Source of the DNA: Kaistia granuli DSM 23481
GTDB taxonomy: Bacteria; Pseudomonadota; Alphaproteobacteria; Rhizobiales; Kaistiaceae
Length of the DNA: 64,000 bases
Reading direction: 5' to 3'
Assembly (NCBI RefSeq): GCF_000380505.1
Contig: NZ_AQYH01000002.1
Coordinates: 62,001-126,000 of the forward strand
In this document: positions 51,240-60,845 of the stretch, in pieces
Numbering within the stretch: position 1 is the stretch's first letter
Layout: every line of letters begins with the position of its first letter
The notes under the pieces: model-generated
Databases searched by the model: none
Told to the model about the DNA's origin: nothing
What the model saw: only the letters and a program-made list of their open reading frames with translations
Made by a program: the position numbers and the translations under genes

Positions 51240-51716
51240 CTATTGGGCCGCGCGATCCTGGCCCGGACGGCGGCTCGACAGCACGTTGCGGATCGCGAAG
51301 CTCGAATGGATGCGGGCGACGCCAGGCAGAGCCGACAGGATCTCCTTGTGCACCCGCTCGAAGCTCGCGGCGGTCTCCACCTCGACGCGCAGGAAATAAT
51401 CCGAGCCGCCCGTCATCAGGTAGCACTCGCGGATTTCCGGATGCTTGCGCACCGCCGCCTCAAAGCGATTCAGATATTCCTCCGTCTGCCGGTCGAGCGT
51501 GATCTGGATGATAACGGCGATCCCCTCCCCGGCGACGCCGCTGCTGACGAGCGCGGTATACCCGCGGATCACGCCCGTCTGCTCCAGGATGTTGAGCCGC
51601 CGCAGGCATGCCGAGGGCGATAGCCCGACCTCCTCCGCCAGCTTGGCATTGCTGGTGCGCGCGTTCAGGCGGAGCAGCCGAATGATATTGCGGTCGATGG
51701 CATCGAGGCCGGACAT
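51240..51716 (-). CDS. Lrp/AsnC-family transcriptional regulator
   Basis: A 158-residue feast-famine regulator: helix-turn-helix (LDAIDRNIIRLLRLNARTSN; AKLAEEVGLSPSACLRRLNI) and RAM ligand domain (VIIQITLDRQTEEYLNRFEA; YLMTGGSDYFLRVEV). It is divergent from alr-dadA, the alanine breakdown pair, and most likely activates that operon in response to alanine or leucine, as Lrp does for dad operons. Start 51716 gives MSGLDAIDRN. Confidence 0.92.
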   Translation of the reverse strand: MSGLDAIDRNIIRLLRLNARTSNAKLAEEVGLSPSACLRRLNILEQTGVIRGYTALVSSGVAGEGIAVIIQITLDRQTEEYLNRFEAAVRKHPEIRECYLMTGGSDYFLRVEVETAASFERVHKEILSALPGVARIHSSFAIRNVLSSRRPGQDRAAQ

Positions 51717-51862
51717 GCAGATTATTCCAATTCTCGGCAGAAACTGCCCCAAAGGGAGACTTTATCGCAGGATAGCGCGTCGTTCGATCGGAAATTCGCA
51801 GAATTGCGCAATAGGATAGGGCTTTCAAGGCTTTTGACCCTCTCGGGTCTTGGAGCGTGGCG

Positions 51863-53032
51863 ATGAACGAAGCCGTCCGGTTGGAAACCAGAGCAGCAGC
51901 CGATTCCCGGTCCGCCGGCGGCGTGCTGACGATCGACCTTGGCGCGCTGGCGCAAAACTACCGCCGCCTCTGCGCGCGGTCGGCGCCTGCCCCGGTCGCC
52001 GCCGTCGTCAAGGCCGATGCCTATGGGCTCGGCGCGGCGAGGGTCGTGCCGGTCCTGCACGAGGCTGGTTGCCGCGACTTCTTTGTCGCCCACCTCGTCG
52101 AGGCAGTCCGCCTGAAGCCCTATCTCCCCGCCGATGCGCGTCTCTATGTCCTGAACGGTCTATTGCCCGGCGGCGAGCGGCTCTGCGCCGATCTCGGCGC
52201 CATCCCGGTGCTGAACTCGCTCGACCAGATCCGCGCCTGGTCGAGGTTGGCGGCAGCCCTCGGCAAGCCGCTCGTGGCGGCGCTGCAGGTCGATACCGGC
52301 ATGGCGCGGCTAGGATTGTCCTTCGACGAGATGGAGCTGCTGGCGGCCGATCCGGCACCGCTCGCCGGCATCACGCTTCGGCTCATCATGAGCCATCTCG
52401 CCTGCGCCGACGAACCGGAGCTGGAGGCGAACCCGCGTCAGCTGGCCGTCCTGCACGCGGCAAGCGGGCTGTTTCCGGGTGTGCCCGTTTCTTTCGCCAA
52501 TTCCGGCGGCGTCTTCCTCGGCGCCGACTATCACGGCGACCTGGCGCGCCCCGGCGTCGCCCTCTATGGCGGAACGGCCAATCCCGCGGAACCGCCGATG
52601 CAGCCTGTGGTCCGCCTCGATGTCCGGGTGATCCAGACGCGCACCGTTCCGGCCGGCACGGCGGTCGGCTATGGCGGCACCCATGTCACCGAGCGCGAGA
52701 CCCGGATCGCGACGCTTTCGGCCGGCTATGCCGACGGCCTGCCCCGATCGCTCGGCAATCGCGGCGCCGCCTATTGGGGCGGGATCCGGCTGCCGATCCT
52801 CGGACGCGTCTCAATGGACAGCCTGATGGTCGATGTGAGCGCCCTCGCCCCCGACGCGCTGCCGCCAGGCGCGCGGGTCGAGCTGATCGGAGCGCACCAG
52901 ACGCTGGAGGCGATCGCCGCCGACGCCGACACCATTTCGTACGAGATCCTGACCCGGCTCGGTCAACGCTACCATCGCCAGTACAAGAATCCGGAAACCC
53001 GCATCGGCACGAGCGGACAGAGGCAAGCATGA
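51863..53032 (+). CDS. alr: Alanine racemase (DadX-type)
   Basis: This PLP enzyme interconverts L- and D-alanine. The 389-residue protein has [11 protein letters not shown] with the PLP Lys 50, [10 protein letters not shown], and the C-terminal [12 protein letters not shown] and [12 protein letters not shown] segments. GGAG lies seven bases before the ATG at 51863, better placed than for the GTG at 51857. It overlaps dadA by 4 bp and is catabolic in context: it feeds D-alanine to DadA. Confidence 0.94.
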   Translation: MNEAVRLETRAAADSRSAGGVLTIDLGALAQNYRRLCARSAPAPVAAVVKADAYGLGAARVVPVLHEAGCRDFFVAHLVEAVRLKPYLPADARLYVLNGLLPGGERLCADLGAIPVLNSLDQIRAWSRLAAALGKPLVAALQVDTGMARLGLSFDEMELLAADPAPLAGITLRLIMSHLACADEPELEANPRQLAVLHAASGLFPGVPVSFANSGGVFLGADYHGDLARPGVALYGGTANPAEPPMQPVVRLDVRVIQTRTVPAGTAVGYGGTHVTERETRIATLSAGYADGLPRSLGNRGAAYWGGIRLPILGRVSMDSLMVDVSALAPDALPPGARVELIGAHQTLEAIAADADTISYEILTRLGQRYHRQYKNPETRIGTSGQRQA

Positions 53033-54285
53033 AGATCACCATTCTCGGCGCGGGCGTGATCGGAGTAACGTCCGCCTATTATCTGGCCAAGGCCGGCCAC
53101 CAGGTGACGGTGGTGGACCGCCAGTCCGGCCCGGCGCTGGAAACCAGCTTCGCCAATGCCGGCGAGATCTCGCCCGGCTACTCTTCGCCCTGGGCGGCAC
53201 CCGGCATCCCGCAGAAGGCGGTGAAGTGGGTGTTCATGAAATACGCCCCGCTGATCATCCAGCCGATGCTCGACGCCGACACCTGGCGCTGGGTGATCGC
53301 CATGCTCGGCAACTGCACCTCGGCCCGCTACGCGGTCAACAAGAGCCGGATGGTGCGGATCGCCGAATATTCGCGCGAATGCCTGATCACTCTGCGCGAA
53401 GAGACCGGCATCGCCTATGACGGCCGTGAGCAGGGCACGCTGCAGCTGTTCCGGACACAGAAGCAGCTCGACGGCATCGGCAAGGATGTCGACGTGCTGA
53501 AGAGCGACGGCGTCCCGTTCGAGGTGCTCGACGCCTCGGGCTGCATCGCGGCCGAGCCGGGCCTGGCGCATGTGCGGGAGAAGATCGTCGGCGGCCTGCG
53601 CCTGCCGCATGACGAGACGGGCGACTGCTTCAAGTTCACCAACGAGCTGGCGAAGCGGGCCGAGGCGCTCGGCGTCACCTTCCGGTATGGCGTTGACATT
53701 CTCGGTGTCCGCACCGAGGGCAAGCGGATCATCGCCGTCGACACCTCGGCCGGAGAGTTGACGGCGGACATGTTCGTCGCGGCGATGGGCAGCTTCACGC
53801 CGCGCCTTCTGAAGCCGCTCGGCCTCCGCCTGCCGGTCTATCCGGTCAAGGGCTATTCGATCACGGTGCCGATCGTCGACGAAGCGCGCGCGCCCGTCTC
53901 GACCGTGATGGACGAAACCTACAAGATCGCCATCACCCGGCTCGGCGATCGGATCCGCGTCGGTGGCATGGCCGAGATCGCCGGCTTCAACCGCGACCTG
54001 CCGCCGTCGCGCAAGGCGACGCTGGTCTACTCGGTGGAGGATCTGTTCGGCGGTGCCGGCGACCAGTCGCAGGCAAGCTACTGGTGCGGCCTCAGGCCGA
54101 TGACGCCGGACGGCACACCGGTGATCGGCCCGACCGACTACAGCAATCTCTACCTGAACACCGGCCACGGCACGCTGGGCTGGACGATGGCCTGCGGCTC
54201 GGGAAGGCTTCTGGCCGATTTGATCGACGGCAAGATGCCGGACATCCAGTCGGACGATCTCGGTCTGTCGCGCTACGGCCGCTAG
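53029..54285 (+). CDS. dadA: D-amino acid dehydrogenase, small subunit
   Basis: A 418-residue FAD enzyme that oxidises D-alanine to pyruvate and passes electrons to the respiratory chain. It shows the dinucleotide motif [40 protein letters not shown], and the closing [14 protein letters not shown] and [20 protein letters not shown]. Translationally coupled to alr. Shares control with it through the divergent Lrp gene. Confidence 0.95.
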   Translation: MKITILGAGVIGVTSAYYLAKAGHQVTVVDRQSGPALETSFANAGEISPGYSSPWAAPGIPQKAVKWVFMKYAPLIIQPMLDADTWRWVIAMLGNCTSARYAVNKSRMVRIAEYSRECLITLREETGIAYDGREQGTLQLFRTQKQLDGIGKDVDVLKSDGVPFEVLDASGCIAAEPGLAHVREKIVGGLRLPHDETGDCFKFTNELAKRAEALGVTFRYGVDILGVRTEGKRIIAVDTSAGELTADMFVAAMGSFTPRLLKPLGLRLPVYPVKGYSITVPIVDEARAPVSTVMDETYKIAITRLGDRIRVGGMAEIAGFNRDLPPSRKATLVYSVEDLFGGAGDQSQASYWCGLRPMTPDGTPVIGPTDYSNLYLNTGHGTLGWTMACGSGRLLADLIDGKMPDIQSDDLGLSRYGR

Positions 54286-54292
54286 GCCCGAC

Positions 54293-54320
54293 AAAAAGGG
54301 GCGGCCCGTCGGGGTCGCCC
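54293..54320 (-). terminator. Terminator of the small exported gene (minus strand)
   Basis: On the minus strand GGGCGACCC / GGGCCGCCC (one G-U pair) with a 4-base loop, then CTTTTT. It ends the gene at 54357-54608 just after the dadA stop. Confidence 0.7.
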
Positions 54321-54356
54321 AATTCCATGCTTCAGCCTGAAGCGTGCACCGCACGC

Positions 54357-54608
54357 CTAGTAGGTCGTGCCCTGCGCCGGCGCGGGCGCCGGGGTGCCAT
54401 GCGGCGCCATTGTCCCGTGCGAGGGCATCGCGCTGTGATGAGGAAGCGGCTCACACCGCCATACGTGCTTGCCCTTCACCAGAACCTGCATCGCCTGGGT
54501 CCCGGCCTTGCAGCTCAGGCCGTGCGTGGTCGCGCCAAATGCCGGCGCGCCTGCCATCGAGGCGGCGGCGATCAGCAACGCGGTCGCGAGCGTAACTTTC
54601 GTGTTCAT
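54357..54608 (-). CDS. Small exported protein of unknown function
   Basis: An 83-residue protein with a clear signal peptide (MNTKVTLATALLIAAASMAG, AFGA) and a mature part with two Cys (LSCKAG; WRCEPL) that may form a disulfide, followed by a His/Pro-rich tail (PHHSAMPSHGTMAPHG). No family is recognised. GGAGGA lies six bases before the ATG. The His-rich tail might bind metal, but this is speculation. Confidence 0.75.
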   Translation of the reverse strand: MNTKVTLATALLIAAASMAGAPAFGATTHGLSCKAGTQAMQVLVKGKHVWRCEPLPHHSAMPSHGTMAPHGTPAPAPAQGTTY

Positions 54609-54922
54609 GATCTTCCTCCAGTTTGACCGGAACCGCGCAGCCCGCTTGAAGCGAGAGGCGACGCCGGCCTGGTCAATCACTTGGCGCGCAGCGGCCGGAA
54701 GACAATTTCCGTCCGCTGGCCGTAGGAGCCCCGTGTCGGGGTGCCTACCGCAACGACAGACGCCGCGCCGGCCCGATCAGATCCAGAAAATCCAGCCCTA
54801 GCAATGGCTTGCAGGGCCGGCGAATCGTCCCGAAGCCGCTCGGGCGTGCAGCGGAGGCCCAGATGTCCGAGGGGTTAAATTTCGGACATCTCCGCGGGTT
54901 GCTGATTTCGCCAGCCGGGACG
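54609..54922. repeat. Intergenic region with an extended inverted repeat
   Basis: No gene is supported in these 314 bases. AGATGTCCGA (54861-54870) and TCGGACATCT (54882-54891) are exact inverted copies with an 11-base spacer; GCGGAG (54851-54856) and CTCCGC (54890-54895) extend the structure. It lies 30 bases after the cupin-regulator stop, so it may mark its transcript end. Confidence 0.55.
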
Positions 54923-55525
54923 TCAATAGGGCGGCGAGTTGACCCAGACGATGCGGGCCACGACCGTGCCGATATTGCTGTAGCTGTGCGGCAGCGACGA
55001 CTGGAAGAAGAACGAGCTGCCGGCGCCGATCACCACCGCATGGCCGTCGACGACCAGCTCGATCGTGCCCTCGACGACATAGCCGACCTCTTCGCCGACA
55101 TGGCGGAGAATGCCGTTCGACCCGCCGCCCGGTGGCACGACGTGGACGTTGGCGTTGAGGGTCCGGCCCTCGGCATAGGGGATCATGCGCTCGAAGCTCG
55201 CCAGCGGCGGCCCGGAGCCGCGCCGCTCGAGCGCGAGCACGGGACGCTCGCCATTGCGATAGACGGTCAGCGGCGCCTTCGGCGTGTCGCTGAACAGCGC
55301 CTGTACCGGCGTGCCGAGCGCCTCGGCCAGCCGATGCAGCAGATGCAGCGACGGGTCGGCGCGATCGTTCTCGACCTTGGAGAGCATGCTTTCCGAACAG
55401 CCGAGCTCGATCGCGAGATCCTTCAGGCGCAATCCCTTGAGCCGGCGAAGATGGCGCAGTTGCGCGCCGAGAGACGGCGTCTCCGCCTCATCGCCGGCAG
55501 CCATGACCTTATCCAATTCACGCAT
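54923..55525 (-). CDS. XRE-family regulator with cupin sensor domain
   Basis: A 200-residue protein: helix-turn-helix of the XRE type (LGAQLRHLRRLKGLRLKDLA; ELGCSESMLSKVENDRADPS; LHLLHRLAEALG) and a cupin domain (LNANVHVVPPGGGSNGILRH; VGEEVGYVVEGTIELVVDG; PHSYSN). Similar regulators (PuuR-like) control polyamine or amino-acid use by sensing a small ligand in the cupin. It is divergent from the dpp-type operon and is the probable regulator of it. The start at 55525 was chosen; an ATG at 55504 is also in frame. Confidence 0.9.
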   Translation of the reverse strand: MRELDKVMAAGDEAETPSLGAQLRHLRRLKGLRLKDLAIELGCSESMLSKVENDRADPSLHLLHRLAEALGTPVQALFSDTPKAPLTVYRNGERPVLALERRGSGPPLASFERMIPYAEGRTLNANVHVVPPGGGSNGILRHVGEEVGYVVEGTIELVVDGHAVVIGAGSSFFFQSSLPHSYSNIGTVVARIVWVNSPPY

Positions 55526-55551
55526 TGACGAGCTTACATTCTCTGCGGCGG

Positions 55552-55564
55552 TTGAATGAACTTG
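55552..55564. promoter_or_regulatory. Candidate operator copy 1 (minus orientation)
   Basis: Reads CAAGTTCATTCAA on the minus strand; it matches 11 of 13 bases of the site at 55666-55678, in inverted orientation. It lies 27 bases from the regulator start. Confidence 0.5.
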
Positions 55565-55665
55565 TAGCGCAAGCAGGGGCACGAAAACAGCGCCTGCTTG
55601 CCCAGAAATCCGGCTGGGCATGATCGGTATTTGCGCTTGACCCGCGAGATGACTTTCCTGACATT

Positions 55666-55678
55666 CAAGTGTATTCAA
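55666..55678. promoter_or_regulatory. Candidate operator copy 2
   Basis: CAAGTGTATTCAA, inverted match to 55552-55564; the two face each other 101 bases apart between the XRE-cupin gene and dppA. They probably bind the XRE regulator and control both directions. Confidence 0.5.
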
Positions 55679-55775
55679 CTTTTTGGTCAACCGTGCCGAG
55701 GGGGCGCGGGGGCCAATCCGCGACTGGCATCTCGCAGCGCGGACAGCGTTCGATTGCAGGGGAGATCGATCCAAC

Positions 55776-57353
55776 ATGACGCAGCAACGGCGTTCGACGG
55801 TAAGCCGTCGTTTCATTCTGAAGGCGGGTGTCGCGGCGGCTGCCGTGATGGCGGTTGGCCTGCCGCTCGGCATGGCCCCCGCTTTTGCGGAAGAGCCGGT
55901 GCGCGGCGGCGTGCTGAAGCTCGCCTTCTCGGCCGATCCGGCCGGATTCGATCCGGCGCGCGGCCCGAGCGGCATGTCGCATGTGGTGATCGAGCAGGTC
56001 TATTCGACGCTGATGTCGCTTGATCCCGACGCCAAGCCCTATCCTGACCTCGCCACCGGCTATGAGGTCTCCGAGGACGGCAAGACCTACACCTTCAAGC
56101 TGCGCGAAGGCGTCAAGTTCCACAATGGCGACCCGCTCACCGCCGAGGACGTCAAGTTCACCTTCGACCGGCTTCGCGCGCCTGACAGCGGCTATTCCTA
56201 CGCCTCGCAGGTCGAGACGATCGCCTCGATCGACGTCGTCGATCCGCTGACGGTCCGCTTCAACCTGACCAAGCCGACCGGCCCCTTCCTGATCTACATG
56301 GCCTTCCCCGGCTCCTCGATCGTGCCGAAGAAGCTCTCCGAGAGCGGTCATGACCTGAACTCGCAGCCGGTTGGCAGCGGTCCGTTCAAGTTCGTCTCCT
56401 ACACGCCCCGCTCGATGGTCAATTTCGAGCGCAACGCCGACTTCTACGAAGCGGGCAAGCCGTATTTCGACGCGATCGAAATGCACCTGATCGCCGACGT
56501 CACGGCGCTGACCAACGCGCTGATCTCCAGCACGGTGAACTTCTCGAACGAGATCCCCGCCAAGGACTGGGCAACGATCTCGGCCACCCCCGGCCTCACC
56601 GGCCAGCCGCTGGAAGGCTCGCGCTACTACTGGCTGCTGCCGAACAACACCACGGCGCCGCTCGACAACCCGAAGGTCCGCCAGGCTATCGCGCATGCGA
56701 TCGACCGTCAGGCGATCACCGCCGGCACCTTCTTCGGCCAGGCGAAGCCGATCCTTGGCGGCGTCATTCCGGAATGGAACTGGGCCTATGCGGACCTGAA
56801 GGAATTCACGCCTGCCGCCAACCCGGAAAAGGCCAAGGCGCTGCTCGCCGAGGCCGGCTTCCCGGACGGCTTCGAGACCTCGCTCACCATGGCCTCGTCC
56901 TTCCCGGCCATGGTCGCCATGGCGCCGATCATCCAGGCGAACCTCGCCGCCGTCGGCATCAAGGCCAAGATCACGACCATGGAAATCCCGCGCTACTGGG
57001 ACGAGGTCTGGGGGCCGAGCAAGTTCGACATGACGGCAATGTACTGGGTCAGCCCGCTGGCCGATCCGGATGATTTCGTCACCAGCAACTATTCCTGCAA
57101 CACCGGCATCAACGTCCAGAAGAGCTGCTCGGACCCGATGACGGCGATCCTCGACGAGGCCAAGTCGGGCACGACGGTCGAGGCGCGCAAGGCGTCCTAC
57201 AAGCGCCAGCAGGAACTGTCGCTCGAGGAAATGCCGATCGTGCCGCTGGTCAACGCCTTGATCCTGACGGCACATACCGATCAGCTGAAAAACTACAAGC
57301 CGATGCGCACCGGCTTCCTCAAGACCATCAAGGACGCCTGGCTGGCGCCCTGA
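55776..57353 (+). CDS. ABC transporter substrate-binding protein, peptide/DppA family
   Basis: A 525-residue family-5 solute-binding protein. A Tat-like signal (SRRFILKAGVAAAAVMAVGL) precedes the mature protein, which has the family core (AFSADPAGFDPARGPSGMSH; FKLREGVKFHNGDPLTAEDV; RQAIAHAIDRQAI). It captures a peptide or peptide-like ligand in the periplasm. First gene of the operon dppA-B-C-D-F-like, followed by DUF1028 and deacylase genes. Start 55776 follows GGGGAG. Confidence 0.93.
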   Translation: MTQQRRSTVSRRFILKAGVAAAAVMAVGLPLGMAPAFAEEPVRGGVLKLAFSADPAGFDPARGPSGMSHVVIEQVYSTLMSLDPDAKPYPDLATGYEVSEDGKTYTFKLREGVKFHNGDPLTAEDVKFTFDRLRAPDSGYSYASQVETIASIDVVDPLTVRFNLTKPTGPFLIYMAFPGSSIVPKKLSESGHDLNSQPVGSGPFKFVSYTPRSMVNFERNADFYEAGKPYFDAIEMHLIADVTALTNALISSTVNFSNEIPAKDWATISATPGLTGQPLEGSRYYWLLPNNTTAPLDNPKVRQAIAHAIDRQAITAGTFFGQAKPILGGVIPEWNWAYADLKEFTPAANPEKAKALLAEAGFPDGFETSLTMASSFPAMVAMAPIIQANLAAVGIKAKITTMEIPRYWDEVWGPSKFDMTAMYWVSPLADPDDFVTSNYSCNTGINVQKSCSDPMTAILDEAKSGTTVEARKASYKRQQELSLEEMPIVPLVNALILTAHTDQLKNYKPMRTGFLKTIKDAWLAP

Positions 57354-57425
57354 TACCTTGAAGCCCGCCGGTCGGATTGATCCGACCGGCGGCCCTCTTC
57401 TCTCTTCTCAGGTCGTTCCCCTTCC

Positions 57426-58379
57426 ATGATCAGGCTTGTTCTGACCAGGCTCGCCGGCTTCGTGCTGACCCTGTTCGCGGCATCCGTCGTGCTGTTCGTC
57501 ACGATCAATGTCTTGCCCGGATCCGCCGCGAAGTCCGCGCTCGGCATTCATGCCACCGCGCAGGCGATTCAGCGTTTCGAGGCGCAGCACGGCCTCGATC
57601 GCCCGCTGGTGGTCCAGTACGCGGAGTGGCTCGGCCGAATCCTGCAGGGTGATTTCGGCACCTCGTTCCAGAACGGCGTCGCGGTCGGGCCGGAGCTGCT
57701 GAAGCGCCTGCCGGTTACGCTGGAGCTGGCGACCTTTGCCTTCATCATCGCCAATCTGATCGCCATCCCGCTCGGTGCCTGGGCGGCGCGGCGGCACCAG
57801 AAGGGCGCCGACCGCTCGATCACCTTCCTCGCGACCATACTGGGCGCGATCCCGAACTTCTGGCTGGCGACGCTGCTGGTTCTCGTCTTCACCCTGACCC
57901 TGCGCTGGCTGCCGCCCGGCGGCTTCACGCCCTTCACCGTCAATCCGGTGATGAATTTGAAGCAGATGATCATGCCGGCGCTGTCGCTCGGCATCGTGTC
58001 GTCGGCGCTTTTGATCCGAATCATGCGCGCCTCGATGCTCGAAGTGCTGTCGACCGACTATGTCCGCACCGCCGAGGCCAAGGGCGCCAACAGCCGGACC
58101 ATCGTGTTCCGCCATTCGATGCGCAACGCCTTCATCCCCTATCTGAACGTCGCCGCCGTCGAGTTCGGTTTCCTGTTCGGCAGCGTCGTCGTCATCGAGG
58201 ACATCTTCCTGCTGCCGGGCGTCGGCTCCTTCGTGCTGGTCGGCATCATCAACCGCGACTATCCGGTGCTGCTCGCCGGCGCGCTCGCCATCACCCTGTT
58301 CGTGCTGACGCTCAACCTGCTGGTCGACCTGATCGCCAGCCTGCTCGACCCGCGCCAGGTCAAGGCGAGGAACTCGTGA
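57426..58379 (+). CDS. ABC transporter permease, DppB-type
   Basis: A 317-residue membrane protein with six helices; the cytoplasmic EAA-type loop reads YVRTAEAKGANSRTIVFRHS, the usual contact for the ATPases. Partner of the next permease. Stop overlaps the start of the following gene (TGATG). Confidence 0.93.
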   Translation: MIRLVLTRLAGFVLTLFAASVVLFVTINVLPGSAAKSALGIHATAQAIQRFEAQHGLDRPLVVQYAEWLGRILQGDFGTSFQNGVAVGPELLKRLPVTLELATFAFIIANLIAIPLGAWAARRHQKGADRSITFLATILGAIPNFWLATLLVLVFTLTLRWLPPGGFTPFTVNPVMNLKQMIMPALSLGIVSSALLIRIMRASMLEVLSTDYVRTAEAKGANSRTIVFRHSMRNAFIPYLNVAAVEFGFLFGSVVVIEDIFLLPGVGSFVLVGIINRDYPVLLAGALAITLFVLTLNLLVDLIASLLDPRQVKARNS

Positions 58380-59212
58380 TGGCCGCTGCAGCAGGTTTCG
58401 ATTTCCGCCGCTGGCGGCTGGTGCTTCTCGGCGGGCTTCTGGTCGGGATCGTCCTGTTCGCCGCGATCTTCGCGCCATGGGTCGCCCCCTATTCGCCGTT
58501 CGACCTCGATGTCACCCAGATGTTGCAGGGCCCGAGCGCGGCGCATTGGCTGGGTACCGACGAACTCGGCCGAGACGTGCTCTCGCGCGCCATCTACGCG
58601 GCGCGCATCTCGATGCAGGTGGCGCTGCTCGCGGTCAGCGTCGGCCTCGTCGGCGGCACGCTGATCGGCATGACGGCCGCCTATTTCGGCGGCCTCGTCG
58701 AGCAGGCGCTCATGCGGGCGATGGATCTCCTGTTCTCGTTCCCGGCCATCCTGCTCGCCGTCGTGCTGATGGCGAGCCTCGGCACCAGCGTTCTGAACGC
58801 GATGATCGCGATCGGCATCGTCTTCATACCAGGCTTCTCGCGGCTCGCCCGCGCCTCGACGCAGGCCGTGCTACGGCAGCAATATATCGAGGCGGCCCGC
58901 TCGATCGGCATGAGCGACGCGCGCATCATCTTCCGCGAGATCCTGCCCAACATCATGGCGCCGCTGATGGTCGAGGCGGCCGTCGCCTTCGCCTATGCGG
59001 TGCTGCTCGAATCGGCCCTCTCCTTCCTCGGCCTCGGTGCACAGCCGCCCGATCCCTCCTGGGGCAACATGCTGAGCACCGGCCGCGGCTTCATGGCCCA
59101 GGCGCCGTGGCTGTCGATCGTTCCCGGCATGGCGATGTTCATCTGCGTGCTCGGCTTCAACCTGCTCGGCGACGGTCTGCGCGACGTCACCGATCCGCAT
59201 ATGAGGGAGTGA
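58379..59212 (+). CDS. ABC transporter permease, DppC-type
   Basis: A 277-residue permease. The N-terminal TM segment (LVLLGGLLVGIVLFAAIFAP) is followed by GTDELGRDVLSRAIYAARIS, a DppC/OppC hallmark, and the EAA loop IEAARSIGMSDARIIFREIL. A GTG at 58376 would add one residue. Pairs with the DppB-type permease. Confidence 0.92.
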   Translation: MAAAAGFDFRRWRLVLLGGLLVGIVLFAAIFAPWVAPYSPFDLDVTQMLQGPSAAHWLGTDELGRDVLSRAIYAARISMQVALLAVSVGLVGGTLIGMTAAYFGGLVEQALMRAMDLLFSFPAILLAVVLMASLGTSVLNAMIAIGIVFIPGFSRLARASTQAVLRQQYIEAARSIGMSDARIIFREILPNIMAPLMVEAAVAFAYAVLLESALSFLGLGAQPPDPSWGNMLSTGRGFMAQAPWLSIVPGMAMFICVLGFNLLGDGLRDVTDPHMRE

Positions 59213-59217
59213 CCGAC

Positions 59218-60048
59218 ATGGACATCCGCTCCCGCGCTCTCGAAAATGGGCGTCCGACGCTTTCGGTCCGCGACCTCACCGTCGATTTCCCGAAGCGCAG
59301 CGGCTCGTTCCGGGCCGTCGATGGCGTCTCGCTCGATGTCTGGCCCGGCGAGATCGTCGGCGTCATCGGCGAATCCGGTTCCGGCAAGACGATGACGGCG
59401 CTGTCGACCCTGCGCATGCTGCCGAAGCGCGCCGTCGTCTCCGGCTCGATCGAGCTCGGCCAACGCCGCATCCTCGACCTGTCGCCGGCCGAAATGCGCA
59501 AGCTGCGCGGCGACCGGCTCTCCTTCATCCCGCAGGACGCCATGCGGGCGCTGAACCCGACCATGCGGATCGGCCGCCAGGTCGGCGAACCGCTGGTGCT
59601 GCACCGGAACCTATCCTTCAAGGCCGCCGTATCCCGCGCCGTCGACCTGCTCCGCGCCGTGCATGTGCGTGAGCCGGAACGGCGGGTCGAGGACTATCCG
59701 CACGGCTTTTCCGGCGGCATGCAGCAGCGCGCCATGATCGCGATGGGGCTGGCGCTGGAACCCGAACTGATCATCGCCGACGAGCCGACCACGGCGCTCG
59801 ACGTCACGGTCCAGGCCCAGGTTCTGAAGCTGCTCAAGGAGATCCGCGACCGCGAGAAAACGTCGATCCTGTTCATCACCCACGACCTCGGCGTCGTCTC
59901 GGAACTCTGCGACTGGGTCTATGTGATGTATCGCGGCAAGGTGGTTGAGCAGGGCTCGGTCGAGCGCATCTTCACGGAGCCGCGCGAGGACTACACCAAG
60001 ATGCTGCTGGCTTCGACGCCGACGCTGTTCCCGAGGGAGGCCTCATGA
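59218..60048 (+). CDS. ABC transporter ATPase, DppD-type
   Basis: A 276-residue ATPase: Walker A GESGSGKT, Q-loop PQDAMRALNPTMRIG, signature FSGGMQQR, Walker B LIIADEPTTALD, H-loop ITHD. The C-terminus continues with the oligopeptide-type extension (FTEPREDYTKMLLASTP). Stop overlaps the next ATPase start (ATGA). Confidence 0.94.
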   Translation: MDIRSRALENGRPTLSVRDLTVDFPKRSGSFRAVDGVSLDVWPGEIVGVIGESGSGKTMTALSTLRMLPKRAVVSGSIELGQRRILDLSPAEMRKLRGDRLSFIPQDAMRALNPTMRIGRQVGEPLVLHRNLSFKAAVSRAVDLLRAVHVREPERRVEDYPHGFSGGMQQRAMIAMGLALEPELIIADEPTTALDVTVQAQVLKLLKEIRDREKTSILFITHDLGVVSELCDWVYVMYRGKVVEQGSVERIFTEPREDYTKMLLASTPTLFPREAS

Positions 60049-60845
60049 CGGACACGGTGATCCAGGTCGCCGGCGTGACGAAATCCTTCGTCCGCGGCGT
60101 CAACGCGGTCGACGACGTGACGCTGTCGGTGGCGCGCGGCGAGACGCTCGGCATCGTCGGCGAATCCGGCTCCGGCAAGTCGACCCTGCTCCGGATGATC
60201 CTGCGCCTGATACGCCCTAGCGCCGGCACAATCACTCTGGATGGCCGCGATGTCTGGAACGCCCATGACCGCGACCTCAAGGCCGTCCGCCGCCAGATGC
60301 AGGCCGTGTTCCAGGACCCCGCCTCGTCGTTCAACCCGCGCCAGAGCATCGGCACGATCCTCGCCGCGCCGCTCGAGGTACACGGCATCGGCGACCGCGC
60401 CTCGCGTGCGAAGCTGATCGGCGAGACGCTGGAGCGCGTCGGCCTGCCGGCCGCGACCGTATCGCGCTTTCCGCACCAGCTTTCCGGCGGCCAGCGCCAG
60501 CGCGTCGCCATCGCGCGGGCCGTCATCATGCGCCCCGCCGTGGTGCTCGCCGACGAGCCGACCTCCGCGCTCGACGTGTCGGTGCAGGCGCAGGTGCTGA
60601 AGCTCTTTCGCGAGATCAAGGACGAGCTCGGCCTGACCTCGGTCTTCGTCAGCCACAACCTGGCGGTGATCCGCGAGGTCAGCGACCGCGTCGCCGTGAT
60701 GCGGCATGGCAGACTGGTCGAGATCGGCACGGCCGAGCGCGTCTTCAACTCTCCCGAGAGCGACTATACGAGGGCGTTGATCGACGCCGTGCCCGACCCC
60801 TTCCGCCGCTTCCGCGCGCCCGTTGAACTGGAATCCGGATCATGA
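60045..60845 (+). CDS. ABC transporter ATPase, DppF-type
   Basis: A 266-residue ATPase: [51 protein letters not shown]. Together with the DppD-type protein it powers import. Overlaps the DUF1028 gene by 4 bp, so the next gene is part of the same unit. Confidence 0.94.
   Translation: MTDTVIQVAGVTKSFVRGVNAVDDVTLSVARGETLGIVGESGSGKSTLLRMILRLIRPSAGTITLDGRDVWNAHDRDLKAVRRQMQAVFQDPASSFNPRQSIGTILAAPLEVHGIGDRASRAKLIGETLERVGLPAATVSRFPHQLSGGQRQRVAIARAVIMRPAVVLADEPTSALDVSVQAQVLKLFREIKDELGLTSVFVSHNLAVIREVSDRVAVMRHGRLVEIGTAERVFNSPESDYTRALIDAVPDPFRRFRAPVELESGS

Noticed and set aside
51717-51862. Lrp binding sites between lrp and alr
   Set aside because: A/T-rich stretches such as GAATTGCGCAAT are present, but Lrp sites are too degenerate to call by eye.
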